64,000 nucleotides of DNA from Mesobacillus jeotgali (GCF_014856545.2 NZ_CP109811.1:304001-368000); one strand, 5' to 3'. Counted from the first letter of the stretch, positions 38,043 through 48,689 are shown. A program made the numbers and translations. The notes: generated by a model not told the origin, from the sequence alone.

Positions 38043-38525
38043 TTGCCAATGCAGGGTGTTTTCTTTTACCGTTTTAGCAAGGGAACTGCAATTTGGGTAA
38101 AAGCAGGGTGTTTTCATTTACCGTTTTAGCAAGGAAACTGCAATTTGGGTAAAAGCAGAGTGTTTTCATTTACCGTTTTAGCAAGGGAACTGTAATTTGG
38201 GTAAAAGCAGAGTGTTTTCATTTACCGTTTTAGCACCAGAACCGCGTTTTGGGTAAAAGCAGGGTGTTTTCATTTACCGTTTTAGCAAGGAAACTGCAAT
38301 TTGGGTAAAAGCAGAGTGTTTTCATTTACCGTTTTAGCAAGGGAACTGCAATTTGGGTAAAAGCAGAGTGTTTTCATTTACCGTTTTAGCAAGGGAACTG
38401 CAATTTGGGTAAAAGCAGAGTGTTTTCATCTACCGTTTTAGCAAGGGAACTACAATTTGGGTAAAAGCAGAGTGTTTTCATTTACCGTTTTACCACCAGA
38501 ACCGCGTTTTGGGTAAATGCAGAAG
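38043..38525. repeat. 52-bp tandem array B, nine units
   Basis: Exact 52-bp units start at 38095, 38147, 38199, 38251, 38303, 38355, 38407 and 38459, preceded by a degenerate unit at 38043 and followed by a partial GGGTAAATGCAG. Each contains TTTACC, a 25-nt segment, then GGTAAA, an inverted pair. Units 4 and 9 share the variant ACCAGAACCGCG, so a five-unit block was probably duplicated. It lies between the rocA terminator and the aceB promoter; 38526-38720 shows only a small GGTAGAA / TTCTACC hairpin (38572-38589). Confidence 0.95.
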
Positions 38526-38729
38526 CCCTCAAGATGACATTTGGATGCCATATCGTGTTCTCGGTAGAATTTTTCTACCTTAAAGATTCGGCTGTCCATG
38601 AAGAAGATAACTATACTCTAAACCTTGATCCACCAATCCTCTAGACTCTCTTTCTGCTCAAAAAGGATTCTTTTTTTATAGGGCATTTTCCTCATTTTAA
38701 AAATTTTTCAGAAAAATTTAACAAAATAG

Positions 38730-38757
38730 TTGCAATCTAAAATCTCTGTTATATAAT
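38730..38757 (+). promoter_or_regulatory. aceBA promoter
   Basis: TTGCAA (38730-38735), 16 bp, TATAAT (38752-38757), about 50 bp before the aceB start. Confidence 0.65.
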
Positions 38758-38808
38758 ACATATTAGAGTTATTGATACTGTACTATAACAAAGGGGTGAA
38801 GACAGTCA

Positions 38809-40404
38809 ATGTCGACACAAACTACAGGAATTGAAATAGTGGGCAGCATGAAAAAAGGATACGAAGAAATTTTGACACCGGAGGCTCTTGATTTTGTAGA
38901 GCGGCTAGAAAGGCATTTTGGCGAGCGTCGGGTGGAATTGCTGGCAGCACGTGAAAAGCGCCAGGCGGAAATCAACGGAGGGAAGCTGCCGGATTTCTTG
39001 CCGGAAACAAAGCACATCCGTGAGAGCGAATGGACAATCGCGCCACTGCCAAGAGATCTGCAGGATCGCAGAGTCGAAATCACCGGTCCAACTGACAGGA
39101 AGATGGTCATCAATGCGCTCAATTCCGGGGCGAAGATTTTCATGGCAGACTGCGAGGATTCAACTTCGCCGACATGGGAAGCGATTGTTGAAGGGCAGAT
39201 CAATCTTAGGGACGCCGTTAACAAAACGATCTCTTTTGAAAATGCAAATGGCAAAAAGTATCAACTGAATGAAAAAACAGCTGTTTTAATGGTTCGCCCA
39301 AGAGGCTGGCACCTAGAAGAAAAACATGTATTGCTCGATGGCAATCCAATTTCAGGCGGCTTATTCGATTTTGCGATGTACTTTTTCCATAATGCGAAAA
39401 AGCTGGTGGAGCAGAACACAGGCCCATACTTCTACCTTCCTAAGATGGAAAGCCACCTAGAAGCGCGCCTATGGAACGATGTGTTCGTTTATGCACAGAA
39501 CCATCTCGGGATTCCACAGGGAACGATTAAAGCAACTGTTTTAATTGAAACGATCCTGGCTTCATTCGAAATGAATGAGATTCTATATGAACTGAAAGAG
39601 CACTCCGCTGGCTTGAACTGCGGACGATGGGATTATATTTTCAGCTATCTGAAAAAACTGCGTTCACAGGACGATGTGATTTTACCGGATCGATCACAGG
39701 TAACAATGACAGTTCCATTCATGAGGTCATACTCCTTGCTGACGATCCAGACCTGCCATCGCCGCAAAGCACCGGCAATGGGCGGCATGGCAGCACAAAT
39801 CCCGATTAAAAATGACGAGGAAGCAAATGCTGAAGCATTCGCAAAGGTGCGCGCTGATAAAGAACGTGAAGCCCGCGACGGCCATGATGGCACATGGGTA
39901 GCACATCCAGGTCTTGTACCGGTAGCGCTTGAGGCGTTCAACAAGGAAATGCCAGAACCGAACCAGATTGAATCTGGCAAGCAAATGGATGTTGAAGTGA
40001 AAGCAGTTGACCTGCTTGCTGTACCAGAAGGGACTATAACAGAAGCCGGCGTGCGAATGAACATCAATGTGGGCATCCAGTACGTGGCTTCTTGGCTAAA
40101 TGGCCGCGGCGCAGCTCCAATTCATAACCTGATGGAGGATGCGGCAACAGCAGAGATTTCTCGTGCTCAGCTATGGCAATGGATTCGCCATCCAAAAGGA
40201 CTACTGGAAGATGGCCGCAAAGTGACAGTTGAAATGTACCATGAGCTGAAGGATGAGGAGCTTGAGAAAATCAAGCTGGAAGTCGGCGAAGCGGTATTTG
40301 AAAATGGGAAATTCGAGCAGGCAGCAGAAATGTTTGATGAATTAATTTTAAATGATGAGTTCGTTGAATTTTTAACATTGCCTGGCTATCAGGCTTTAGC
40401 TTAA
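38809..40404 (+). CDS. aceB: Malate synthase A
   Basis: 531 aa, condenses glyoxylate with acetyl-CoA to malate. Conserved: [57 protein letters not shown] and [11 protein letters not shown]. Together with aceA it forms the glyoxylate shunt, allowing growth on acetate or fatty acids; B. subtilis 168 lacks this pair while many other Bacillaceae have it. AAAGGGGTGAAG precedes the ATG. Confidence 0.96.
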   Translation: MSTQTTGIEIVGSMKKGYEEILTPEALDFVERLERHFGERRVELLAAREKRQAEINGGKLPDFLPETKHIRESEWTIAPLPRDLQDRRVEITGPTDRKMVINALNSGAKIFMADCEDSTSPTWEAIVEGQINLRDAVNKTISFENANGKKYQLNEKTAVLMVRPRGWHLEEKHVLLDGNPISGGLFDFAMYFFHNAKKLVEQNTGPYFYLPKMESHLEARLWNDVFVYAQNHLGIPQGTIKATVLIETILASFEMNEILYELKEHSAGLNCGRWDYIFSYLKKLRSQDDVILPDRSQVTMTVPFMRSYSLLTIQTCHRRKAPAMGGMAAQIPIKNDEEANAEAFAKVRADKEREARDGHDGTWVAHPGLVPVALEAFNKEMPEPNQIESGKQMDVEVKAVDLLAVPEGTITEAGVRMNINVGIQYVASWLNGRGAAPIHNLMEDAATAEISRAQLWQWIRHPKGLLEDGRKVTVEMYHELKDEELEKIKLEVGEAVFENGKFEQAAEMFDELILNDEFVEFLTLPGYQALA

Positions 40405-40450
40405 TAGATTGATAGATTCATATAAAAACAAACATTAGGAGGAATAAATA

Positions 40451-41731
40451 ATGACTCAAGATCGTGTAAAGCAATTGCAGGAAAGCTGGGAAATGGATAG
40501 CAGATGGGCTGGAGTGGAAAGAACTTATACAGCGGAGGATGTCATCAAGCTTCGCGGTTCGATTGATATTGAACATACATTGGCTCGCCGCGGTGCAGAG
40601 AAGCTGTGGAAGCTTGTACATGAAGAGGATTTCGTTAATGCACTGGGTGCTTTAACTGGCAATCAGGCTGTCCAGCAGGTTAAAGCTGGCCTTAAGGCAA
40701 TCTACTTGAGCGGCTGGCAGGTTGCAGCGGATGCTAACCTTTCCGGAAATATGTACCCTGACCAGAGTTTGTACCCGGCGAACAGCGTACCGGCAGTTGT
40801 TAAGCGCATCAACCAGGCGCTGCAGCGTGCTGACCAGATCACTCATGGAGAAGGAGACGATTCCATAGACTGGTTCGCACCAATCGTAGCGGATGCTGAA
40901 GCAGGATTTGGCGGCCAACTGAATGTATTCGAATTGATGAAGGGCATGATTGAAGCTGGTGCAGCTGGCGTTCACTTTGAGGATCAGCTTTCTTCTGAAA
41001 AGAAATGCGGACACCTTGGCGGAAAGGTACTGCTTCCAACACAGACAGCAGTCCGCAACCTGATTGCTGCCCGACTTGCAGCTGATGTCATGGGAACACC
41101 AACTTTGATTGTTGCCCGTACTGATGCGAATGCGGCAGATTTGATCACTAGCGATGTTGACCCATATGATGCGGCGTTCATCACAGGCGAGAGGACTCCT
41201 GAAGGATTCTTCCGTACGAAGGCTGGCCTTGACCAGGCAATTGCGCGCGGCTTGGCTTATGCTCCATATGCTGATTTAGTTTGGTGTGAAACATCTGAGC
41301 CGGACCTGGATGAAGCCCGCCGTTTTGCAGAAGCGATTCATGCAAAGTACCCTGGCAAGCTGCTTGCTTACAACTGCTCTCCATCATTCAACTGGAAAAA
41401 GAAGCTGGATGACGAAACCATCGCGAAATTCCAGATCGAGCTTGGTAAAATGGGTTACAAGTTCCAGTTCGTTACACTTGCAGGCTTCCACGCCTTGAAC
41501 CACAGCATGTTCGAACTGGCTCGCGGCTACAAAGAGCGCGGAATGGCTGCATACTCAGAGCTTCAGCAAGCTGAATTCGATAGCGAACAATACGGCTACA
41601 CAGCTACAAGACACCAGCGCGAAGTCGGGACAGGATACTTCGATGATGTATCAATGGTCATTTCCGGAGGAACATCTTCAACGACTGCACTAAAAGGATC
41701 TACTGAGGAAGCACAGTTTACGACTTCTTGA
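40451..41731 (+). CDS. aceA: Isocitrate lyase
   Basis: 426 aa, splits isocitrate into glyoxylate and succinate. The catalytic Cys186 lies in the signature [27 protein letters not shown] and [13 protein letters not shown] are further family blocks. 46 bp after aceB with its own TAGGAGG site: a two-gene operon. Two hairpins follow; the second is the strong terminator. Confidence 0.97.
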   Translation: MTQDRVKQLQESWEMDSRWAGVERTYTAEDVIKLRGSIDIEHTLARRGAEKLWKLVHEEDFVNALGALTGNQAVQQVKAGLKAIYLSGWQVAADANLSGNMYPDQSLYPANSVPAVVKRINQALQRADQITHGEGDDSIDWFAPIVADAEAGFGGQLNVFELMKGMIEAGAAGVHFEDQLSSEKKCGHLGGKVLLPTQTAVRNLIAARLAADVMGTPTLIVARTDANAADLITSDVDPYDAAFITGERTPEGFFRTKAGLDQAIARGLAYAPYADLVWCETSEPDLDEARRFAEAIHAKYPGKLLAYNCSPSFNWKKKLDDETIAKFQIELGKMGYKFQFVTLAGFHALNHSMFELARGYKERGMAAYSELQQAEFDSEQYGYTATRHQREVGTGYFDDVSMVISGGTSSTTALKGSTEEAQFTTS

Positions 41732-41825
41732 TCACGGGTTTTCTCTTCGCCTGAGCCCTCCAACTCGGGCGAAGATTTACCATAATAGTTTTTGATTTTT
41801 TTACCTTGCATTCTCCTATTTGTGT

Positions 41826-41858
41826 CCTTCTCTTCGATGCGAAGAGAAGGTTTTTTTT
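41826..41858 (+). terminator. aceBA terminator
   Basis: CCTTCTCTTC / GAAGAGAAGG, 4-base loop, eight T. A weaker TCTTCGCC / GGGCGAAGA stem lies upstream at about 41743-41775. Confidence 0.92.
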
Positions 41859-41929
41859 GCTCAAAATAGGTTAACCTTAAACTAGCACAGACTATTGGGC
41901 GGGAACATACATAGTATTATTGGAAATAG

Positions 41930-42099
41930 TCATGACGGACAGAAACCGAAGGAAAATCGAGATTAGTGTCCGTCATCAAGGTCATGACGGACAAAAAATG
42001 AAGAAAATGCGTGTTTTTTGTCCATCATCAAGGCCATGACGGACAGAAACCGGAGGGAAATTCAAATTTTTGTCCATCATTAAGGTGATGTCCGTTAAA
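41930..42099. repeat. 52-bp tandem array C, three units plus a partial
   Basis: Units start at 41930, 41982 and 42034, each 52 bp, plus a partial at 42086. Each has ATGACGGACA, a 25-nt core (unit 1 and 3 contain GAAACCGRAGGRAAA), then TGTCC(G/A)TCAT as the inverted arm. Only unit 1 pairs perfectly. The arm core CGGACA is shared with arrays A and E. Nothing else is evident between the aceBA terminator and yueI. Confidence 0.92.
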
Positions 42100-42210
42100 G
42101 AGATCTATAGCGAGCAAGGATTTGGCTCGAGTGGATCTGGAAGGGTAACATAAAAGAAATGAATAAGTGAATGAAAACAATGCAAGTGCAATAAGATGGG
42201 GGTGACAATT

Positions 42211-42657
42211 ATGGGCAACAATAAAGTGGATGAATACTTACAGCAGGGAATCCATGGTGCTAAACAGACGAAGCCTGATGAGAGACGGCGTTTCCTTACG
42301 ACAATCAGGGAGAGGGTGGTCATTGCCCTAACGCAAGGTGAGGTCATGAGGAAGGGTGTTGAACCTGAAGTCGAGCAGCTGATGGATGAAAACCGTGAAG
42401 CCCACCTCTTTTTAAATGGCAATATATCATATCCATATTTATCCGAGTACATTAAAGCGGCTAAAAAACGGGGCATTGAGTTCACGATCGTGACAAATAA
42501 GGATTACGATTCGGAGCTCGGACTCGTTTTAGCGCACGACCATGCGATTGATAAAGAGGAGATTTATCTTGGCAAAAAGAAACCCGTGATTCAAACTGCT
42601 GAACCTAAGAAGAAAAAAGGATTCTTATCTGGGTTTGGTAAGTTATTTAGGAAATAG
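42211..42657 (+). CDS. yueI: YueI family protein (DUF1694)
   Basis: 148 aa, soluble. The family start VDEYLQQGIHGAKQTKPDERRRFLTTIRERV is clear (residues 5-35); the C-terminus is lysine-rich (KKKKGFLSGFGKLFRK). Function unknown. ATG 42211 follows GGGGGTGA; the ATG at 42196 precedes that site and is rejected. Monocistronic. Confidence 0.85.
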   Translation: MGNNKVDEYLQQGIHGAKQTKPDERRRFLTTIRERVVIALTQGEVMRKGVEPEVEQLMDENREAHLFLNGNISYPYLSEYIKAAKKRGIEFTIVTNKDYDSELGLVLAHDHAIDKEEIYLGKKKPVIQTAEPKKKKGFLSGFGKLFRK

Positions 42658-42685
42658 AGCAGCCTTTTAGGTTAGCTCTTTTTTT
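42656..42685 (+). terminator. yueI terminator
   Basis: AGAGC / GCTCT stem with a 13-base loop and seven T; a modest hairpin overlapping the stop codon. Confidence 0.6.
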
Positions 42686-42746
42686 ATGTTTTTTTCTATA
42701 GAGTATAGGCTCTAGTACATAAAATCCAGAAGTTTACAAAAAAAGG

Positions 42747-42805
42747 TTGAATAACGACGTTGGTGTCGTTATAATGTAATTAGACAAAACGACAATAGTG
42801 TCGTT
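42747..42805 (+). promoter_or_regulatory. Promoter with two TetR-type operators
   Basis: TTGAAT (42747-42752), 17 bp, TATAAT (42770-42775). The palindrome AACGAC-N6-GTCGTT occurs twice: at 42753-42770, filling the spacer, and at 42788-42805, around the probable transcription start. Centres are 35 bp apart. This predicts tight repression by the TetR protein encoded at the end of the operon. Confidence 0.85.
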
Positions 42806-42824
42806 TTTAACTGGAGGGATGATG

Positions 42825-44090
42825 ATGGGTGGTCTTTTGAAAAATAAGGCGTTTATCACATTAATGCTGGCACAGTTAATATCAAGTATTGGTGATTGGT
42901 TAAGTATTGTGGCAATCATCACGATGGTTGGATTGAAATGGGAGGCTTCTCCAATGGAAGTTTCCTTTATCATATTATGTTTGGCTGTTCCGATGGCATT
43001 GCTGGGACCATTCACCGGAACGATTGCTGACAGGATGAACAGAAAGGCGATCATGATCTTGTCAGACGTAGTCAGAGCGGGATTAATTCTGATTTTGGCA
43101 TTTGCTGATACCTTATGGACTGTCTATATTTGCTTGTTCATAGTCGGAATACTCTCGGCTATATTTGTCCCGGCAAAGAATGGTAAGCTTAAAGAACTTA
43201 TAGATCAGGAAAATATGAAAAGTGCCATGTCGATTACCTCGATGATTGATTCCGGGACGAAGGTTTTGGGGCCTTTATTGAGCGGTCTGCTGGTATCGGC
43301 TTTTGGGACTAAAATGGTATTCTTTATTGATTCAGGTACATTTGTTATTTCAGCGCTTCTGCTGATCACTTTACCACAGGCAGCAGCTTCTGTAAGAGTA
43401 GATTCAAATGAACAAGGAGGAGCTACGTTTAAGGAGGATTTCCTCGAAGGAATCAGGTTTATCAAAGGCAGTCGTTACTTAGTTGTTGGTATGGTTGTAT
43501 TAGGGGTAAGCCTACTTATCTTACAATTGTCTGACTCGCAAATCATTGTTTTATTAAGGGAGCTACCGAATGCCTCTCCTGATTTGTTTGGTTATATTGT
43601 TACGGCATCAGGTGTTGGAATGTTTTTTACAGGATTGCTGTTGGCTAAAAAAACAGATTACAATGCGCTGTTTCTATTGTTCATTGGGGTTTGCGGGATT
43701 GGGATCAGCTTTAGTATGCTGGCTTTATTGACCTTATTGGATTTAGCACTGCCGGTGTTATGGGGCCCAGCTCTGGGATTGACGGCTGGATTTTCAGCAG
43801 GTTTGGTATTCATCCCTTTTCAGGCAGCAGTCCAAACCGAGACTCCTGTTCACATGACAGGCAGGGTTTTCGGCGTTTTGAACAGCGTGACCACCACGGC
43901 CACAATCATTGGGCCATTGGCCGGCGGATTGCTTGCCACTGTCCTGGGAGTCATACCGACATTTGTGATTACTGGTTTATTGTTGGTAGCAGTCTCGATT
44001 GTTGGGCTGGTTTTTAAGAGTAAAATAGAACGGGGGAGAGCAAATGTCTCCGAAAGTCAGTCAGGAGCACATGGAACAGCGTCGAGCTGA
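42825..44090 (+). CDS. MFS efflux transporter
   Basis: About 421 aa, twelve hydrophobic segments, MFS_3-type (macrolide-efflux/YfiS-like) exporter. The loop 2-3 motif GTIADRMNRKAI is conserved. Substrate unknown. GGAGGG precedes three consecutive ATGs (42819, 42822, 42825); the third has the best spacing. It is paired with a TetR regulator overlapping its 3' end by 47 bases, like B. subtilis yfiR-yfiS but in the opposite gene order (inference from memory). Confidence 0.87.
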   Translation: MGGLLKNKAFITLMLAQLISSIGDWLSIVAIITMVGLKWEASPMEVSFIILCLAVPMALLGPFTGTIADRMNRKAIMILSDVVRAGLILILAFADTLWTVYICLFIVGILSAIFVPAKNGKLKELIDQENMKSAMSITSMIDSGTKVLGPLLSGLLVSAFGTKMVFFIDSGTFVISALLLITLPQAAASVRVDSNEQGGATFKEDFLEGIRFIKGSRYLVVGMVVLGVSLLILQLSDSQIIVLLRELPNASPDLFGYIVTASGVGMFFTGLLLAKKTDYNALFLLFIGVCGIGISFSMLALLTLLDLALPVLWGPALGLTAGFSAGLVFIPFQAAVQTETPVHMTGRVFGVLNSVTTTATIIGPLAGGLLATVLGVIPTFVITGLLLVAVSIVGLVFKSKIERGRANVSESQSGAHGTASS

Positions 44091-44682
44091 AATTTTGAAG
44101 GCGGCAGAGAAGGTTTTCATTGAATATGGATATGAGCGGGCCACGATGAAGCACATAATGGATGCTGCGAATGTCAGCAGAGGCGGGCTGTATCAATATT
44201 TTTCAAATAAAGAAGCAGTATTCGAAACGATACTGGAAGAAGGATTATCGCTGGAATTGGATGAGACAATGGAGATGTTAAAGGGAAATGCGACATCTTA
44301 TTGGGATATGCTCATGAAAACCATCTTTGGCGAAGACGGAGAGCCTGATGATGAAATGGATCCTTTGGCGCCGGCAAAACTTGAGTTTTTTATAATCGGT
44401 AGAAATGATGAACATAGAAGAGAATACGGGTCCGTTCGATACAATAATGGCTTGAGCTTATATGCTCATATTATTGAACACGGACAAAGAAGCGGGGAAT
44501 TCAGCACAAGATTTGATCTTGAAATCATTGCACGATCGATTATTACGTTCATCGACGGTTTAGCGGTAGAAGATGCCATGTTATCGAAGGAAGACTTAAA
44601 GATCAAAGAGCAATCCATACTATTTGTGGAATATTTAAAAATGGCGCTGGGAATCAGTGATCATAAGAAGGCTGGTCAATAA
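44044..44682 (+). CDS. TetR family repressor of the MFS exporter
   Basis: 212 aa. N-terminal DNA-binding domain (about residues 10-58) with RRAEILKAAEKVFIEYGYE, TMKHIMDAANVSRGGLYQYF and SNKEAVFE. The C-terminal ligand domain is divergent, as usual. GGGGGAGAGC gives the ribosome binding site inside the MFS gene. It most likely binds the two AACGAC-N6-GTCGTT sites at 42.75-42.81 kb and so represses its own operon. Confidence 0.9.
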   Translation: MSPKVSQEHMEQRRAEILKAAEKVFIEYGYERATMKHIMDAANVSRGGLYQYFSNKEAVFETILEEGLSLELDETMEMLKGNATSYWDMLMKTIFGEDGEPDDEMDPLAPAKLEFFIIGRNDEHRREYGSVRYNNGLSLYAHIIEHGQRSGEFSTRFDLEIIARSIITFIDGLAVEDAMLSKEDLKIKEQSILFVEYLKMALGISDHKKAGQ

Positions 44683-44705
44683 CACAGGGTTCGCCAGCAA
44701 AAGAA

Positions 44706-44732
44706 GGGGATGGAGTTGAATTCTATCCCCTA
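44706..44732. terminator. Hairpin between the TetR gene and a minus-strand ORF
   Basis: GGGGAT / ATCCCC stem. On the minus strand it is followed by CTTCTTTTG, a fair terminator tail; on the plus strand the tail is weak. Confidence 0.5.
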
Positions 44733-44927
44733 TTTCAATTGTTTGTCCAATAAACGCAAAAATTTTTCACGTGCTTCCGAATCACGGATCAATCTATTAA
44801 CACGGAAGGAGCTTTGCAGATACGCCCTGACATGGCGGTTCACAAAAAATAAACGGCGGTACTTTTCATCCGTATATATGTCTTTGAACCAACTATGCTT
44901 GTTCAGTCGTGCAATATTCCGATCCAC
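44730..44927 (-). CDS. Possible small basic protein, unrecognised
   Basis: 65 aa from a GTG at 44927, basic, with a KYRRLFFVNRHVRAYLQSSF segment. No domain recognised. The open frame continues upstream without a stop to about 45028, but without an ATG, GTG or TTG, and the GTG has no good ribosome binding site. A terminator-like hairpin lies exactly at its end. It could be a real small gene, the 3' part of a decayed gene, or chance. The rest of 44928-45130 shows nothing clear. Confidence 0.35.
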   Translation of the reverse strand: MDRNIARLNKHSWFKDIYTDEKYRRLFFVNRHVRAYLQSSFRVNRLIRDSEAREKFLRLLDKQLK

Positions 44928-45134
44928 TTTCTGAGTGTTTATGGAACCGCTTTGTCCTGCACTTCCACATAGGTCGCTGATTAAATCAAAAATAAAGTGT
45001 AGAATGGAACATCCCGCCTCTGCATAGGGTACTTATTTTAAAATTTTATCATATGAAATTAAGTGCTAAAATGTCCTATATTTCTGCGATCATCCGCTGC
45101 ATCTGTTAAAATAGTACAAACAGCAAGGCTTGTA

Positions 45135-45164
45135 TTGCTTTAACGTGGAAAACTTTGCTATGAT
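45135..45164 (+). promoter_or_regulatory. gatCAB promoter
   Basis: TTGCTT (45135-45140), 18 bp, TATGAT (45159-45164), about 40 bp before gatC. Confidence 0.6.
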
Positions 45165-45206
45165 CATTATTATTATTGTCTGACGATTTATGATGGAGGT
45201 GCTTTT

Positions 45207-45497
45207 ATGTCAAGGATTTCTGAGGAACAGGTGAAGCATGTCGCGCACCTGGCGAGATTGGCGATTACGGAAGATGAAGCGAAAATGCTGACGGACCAGC
45301 TGGATAAAATCATTACATATGCTGAGCAGCTGAATGAGCTGAATACGGATAATGTGGAACCAACTTCACATGTGCTTGAGATAAAGAATGTCATGCGTGA
45401 GGACCGTGCAAAAGAGGGTCTGCCGCGCGAGGAAGTTTTAAAGAATGCGCCTGAGCATCAGGATGGGCAGATTAAAGTACCTGGAATTATGGAGTAG
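45207..45497 (+). CDS. gatC: Asp/Glu-tRNA amidotransferase subunit C
   Basis: 96 aa, stabilising subunit of GatCAB, which converts Glu-tRNA(Gln) (and Asp-tRNA(Asn) where needed) to the amide. Conserved [16 protein letters not shown] and [28 protein letters not shown] precedes the ATG. First gene of the operon, 11 bp before gatA. Confidence 0.96.
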   Translation: MSRISEEQVKHVAHLARLAITEDEAKMLTDQLDKIITYAEQLNELNTDNVEPTSHVLEIKNVMREDRAKEGLPREEVLKNAPEHQDGQIKVPGIME

Positions 45498-45508
45498 GAG
45501 GACCGGCG

Positions 45509-46966
45509 ATGAGTTTATTCGAACATAAGATATCGGAGCTTCATGAGTTTTTACATAAAAGAGAGCTAAGCGTTTCCGACCTGGTCGACGAGTCGTTCAA
45601 GCGGATTGGCGAGGTTGAAGGCAAGGTACAGGCGTTTTTAACATTGGATGAAGAAAACGCAAGAGCAGCGGCGAAGGCTTTGGATGATAAGGCAATCCAA
45701 AATGCGCCAACCAGTAAGTTATACGGGCTGCCGATTGGCATCAAGGACAATATCGTCACGAAAGGTTTGCGTACAACAGCTGCAAGCAAGATTCTCGAAA
45801 ACTTTGATCCTGTTTATGATGCAACGGTCATCCAGAAGCTGCAACAGGCAGAAACGGTAACGATCGGCAAGTTGAACATGGACGAGTTCGCGATGGGATC
45901 CTCAAACGAAAACTCCGGCTTTAAAAAGACATTCAACCCATGGAATCTTGACCGTGTACCTGGTGGTTCTTCTGGCGGTTCAGCTGCATCGGTTGCAGCT
46001 GGAGAAGTGCTGTTTTCTTTAGGCTCTGATACAGGCGGGTCGATTCGCCAGCCGGCATCATTCTGCGGAGTGGTAGGCATGAAACCAACTTATGGACTTG
46101 TTTCCCGCTTCGGATTGATCGCATTTGCGTCTTCTTTGGACCAGATTGGACCAATCACACGGAATGTTGAGGACAATGCATTTTTGTTAAAAGCGATTGC
46201 GGGTCATGATGAAATGGATTCGACCTCCGCAAACGTCGACATCCCTGACTATATTGCTTCATTGACTGGCGATATCAAGGGCTTGAAAATCGGTGTGCCG
46301 AAGGAATACCTCGGTGAGGGCGTAAACGAAGAAGTCCGCAAATCAGTGATGGACGCGCTTGTGATCCTTGAACGCCAGGGTGCGACTTGGGAAGAGGTGT
46401 CTTTGCCGCACTCGAAGTATGCTTTGGCTACATACTATCTATTATCTTCATCAGAAGCGTCCGCAAACCTGGCGCGTTTTGATGGTGTGCGTTATGGATA
46501 CAGAACGCCAAACGCTGAAAACTTGCTCAATATGTATAAGATGACCCGTGAAGAAGGCTTTGGCGAGGAAGTAAAGCGCCGGATCATGCTTGGTACATTT
46601 GCGCTGAGTGCAGGCTATTATGATGCCCACTATAAAAAAGCACAGAAGGTCCGCACACTGATCAAGCAGGACTTTGAAAAAGTGTTTGAACAGTACGATA
46701 TTATCGTTGGCCCAACGACGCCAACGCCAGCATTCAAACTTGGCGAGAACACAAGAGACCCGATGACGATGTATGCGAATGATATTCTGACGATTCCGGT
46801 CAACCTTGCAGGCGTGCCAGCCATCTCAGTTCCGTGCGGCTTTGACAAAGGCCTGCCGCTTGGGCTCCAAATCATCGGACGTCATTTTGATGAAAGCACT
46901 GTATATAAGGTTGCCCATGCATTCGAGCAGGCAACAGATTTCCATAAACAACAACCTGAGCTGTAA
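45509..46966 (+). CDS. gatA: Asp/Glu-tRNA amidotransferase subunit A (glutaminase)
   Basis: 485 aa, amidase-signature enzyme that frees ammonia from glutamine for GatB. Catalytic triad: Lys79 in GIKDNI, the cis-serine in [17 protein letters not shown], and the nucleophile serine in [15 protein letters not shown]. Gly/Ser-rich amidase signature intact. AGGAGGACC ribosome binding site. Confidence 0.97.
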   Translation: MSLFEHKISELHEFLHKRELSVSDLVDESFKRIGEVEGKVQAFLTLDEENARAAAKALDDKAIQNAPTSKLYGLPIGIKDNIVTKGLRTTAASKILENFDPVYDATVIQKLQQAETVTIGKLNMDEFAMGSSNENSGFKKTFNPWNLDRVPGGSSGGSAASVAAGEVLFSLGSDTGGSIRQPASFCGVVGMKPTYGLVSRFGLIAFASSLDQIGPITRNVEDNAFLLKAIAGHDEMDSTSANVDIPDYIASLTGDIKGLKIGVPKEYLGEGVNEEVRKSVMDALVILERQGATWEEVSLPHSKYALATYYLLSSSEASANLARFDGVRYGYRTPNAENLLNMYKMTREEGFGEEVKRRIMLGTFALSAGYYDAHYKKAQKVRTLIKQDFEKVFEQYDIIVGPTTPTPAFKLGENTRDPMTMYANDILTIPVNLAGVPAISVPCGFDKGLPLGLQIIGRHFDESTVYKVAHAFEQATDFHKQQPEL

Positions 46967-46979
46967 AGGGGTGAAAATG

Positions 46980-48407
46980 ATGAAGTTTGAAACGGTAATT
47001 GGCCTTGAGGTCCATGTAGAATTAAAAACAGAATCGAAAATCTTTTCGGCGAGCCCGAACCATTTTGGTGCCGAGCCAAATACGAATACAAGCGTGATTG
47101 ACCTGGGTTACCCTGGTGTATTGCCAGTGGTGAATAAAAAAGCGGTTGAGTACGCGATGAAAGCCGCTATGGCTTTGAACTGCGATATCGCGGAACATAC
47201 GAAATTTGACCGCAAGAACTATTTTTACCCGGATAATCCGAAAGCCTACCAGATTTCCCAGTTCGACAAGCCAATTGGCGAGAATGGATGGATTGAAATC
47301 GAGGTTAATGGTTATAAAAAGAAAATCGGCATCACGCGCATCCATATGGAAGAAGACGCAGGAAAGCTGACTCATGGAAATGGCTATTCCCTTGTTGACT
47401 ACAACCGCCAGGGAACGCCGCTCGTTGAGATCGTATCGGAGCCCGATATACGCACGCCGGATGAGGCGTATGCCTACCTTGAAAAGTTAAAGTCCATCAT
47501 CCAATATACGGGTGTATCGGATTGCAAAATGGAAGAGGGATCACTCCGCTGTGATGCGAACATCTCGATCAGGCCAGTTGGCCAGAAGGAATTCGGCACA
47601 AAAACCGAGCTGAAAAACCTGAACTCTTTCAACTTCGTTCGCAGAGGTCTTGAATACGAAGAAAAGCGTCAGGAGCAGGAAATCCTTGCTGGTCGTGAAA
47701 TCCAGCAGGAGACAAGGCGATATGATGAAGCGACGAACACCACTCTTCTCATGCGTGTTAAAGAAGGCTCAGACGATTATCGATATTTCCCTGAACCAGA
47801 TCTACCCGATCTTTATATCGATGAAGAATGGAAGGCAAGGGTTCGTGCGGAAATTCCAGAGCTTCCGGACGAGCGCAAGAAGCGATATGTCGTGGAGATG
47901 GGACTGCCAGCTTATGATGCAGAGGTTTTGACCGTATCGAAAGAGATGGCTGACTTCTTCGAATCTGTCGTTAAAACAGGAGCCGATCCGAAGCAGGCTT
48001 CCAACTGGCTGATGGGTGAGTTCTCAGCCTACCTGAAGGCTGAATCGAAAGAGCTGCATGAAACAGCATTGACTCCTGATGGGCTTGCGGGTTTGATCAA
48101 GTTGATTGAGAATGGCACGATTTCCTCCAAGATTGCCAAACAAGTCTTTAGGGAATTGGTTGAAAAGGGCGGCGACCCAGAAAAAATCGTCAAAGAGAAG
48201 GGGCTTGTCCAAATCTCTGACGAAGGTGAACTGCTTAAGATCATTACTGAGATAATCGATGCAAATCCTCAATCCGTTGAAGATTTCAAAGGCGGTAAGG
48301 ACAAGGCTAAAGGCTTCCTTGTCGGCCAGATCATGAAAGCAACTAAAGGTCAGGCAAACCCGCCGCTTGTAAACAAATTGCTAGTTGAAGAATTGAATAA
48401 GAGATAA
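46980..48407 (+). CDS. gatB: Asp/Glu-tRNA amidotransferase subunit B
   Basis: 475 aa, kinase-like domain that phosphorylates and amidates the mischarged tRNA, followed by helical and YqeY tRNA-recognition domains (about residues 300-475). Conserved: [45 protein letters not shown] and [19 protein letters not shown] supports ATG 46980 (ATG 46977 is adjacent). An in-frame extension to 46806 runs inside gatA and is rejected. Confidence 0.97.
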   Translation: MKFETVIGLEVHVELKTESKIFSASPNHFGAEPNTNTSVIDLGYPGVLPVVNKKAVEYAMKAAMALNCDIAEHTKFDRKNYFYPDNPKAYQISQFDKPIGENGWIEIEVNGYKKKIGITRIHMEEDAGKLTHGNGYSLVDYNRQGTPLVEIVSEPDIRTPDEAYAYLEKLKSIIQYTGVSDCKMEEGSLRCDANISIRPVGQKEFGTKTELKNLNSFNFVRRGLEYEEKRQEQEILAGREIQQETRRYDEATNTTLLMRVKEGSDDYRYFPEPDLPDLYIDEEWKARVRAEIPELPDERKKRYVVEMGLPAYDAEVLTVSKEMADFFESVVKTGADPKQASNWLMGEFSAYLKAESKELHETALTPDGLAGLIKLIENGTISSKIAKQVFRELVEKGGDPEKIVKEKGLVQISDEGELLKIITEIIDANPQSVEDFKGGKDKAKGFLVGQIMKATKGQANPPLVNKLLVEELNKR

Positions 48408-48412
48408 TAGCG

Positions 48413-48442
48413 AAAGCTGACGATTTGTTCGTCAGCTTTTTT
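48413..48442 (+). terminator. gatCAB terminator
   Basis: AAAGCTGAC / GTCAGCTTT stem, 9-base loop, six T. Confidence 0.9.
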
Positions 48443-48689
48443 GTCGATATTTCCCGGGAAAGGGGGAATTGTACACTTAAAAATAGTTCTTTAAATACAT
48501 ATTCTTACATAGCTGCTGATGCTAATATAAGCATAAGGGGCTGACCTTTTTTTTTTACTTAGAGATATTTTAATTGGATTTGGCCTATATTGAATGAAAG
48601 ATTTAATGAACCAGCAATCTCGATAGAACAGTAGTAATCGGGGCAGGAAAACACAGTGGCTGGTTAATAAATATAACGGTGGTGCAAAA

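Noticed and set aside
38043..38525. CRISPR array
   Set aside because: The whole 52-bp unit is conserved; there are no unique spacers, and no cas genes are nearby. The same applies to the arrays at 5, 42 and 60.7 kb.
46806..46979. N-terminal extension of gatB
   Set aside because: It lies wholly within gatA; the ribosome binding site and family alignment support 46980.
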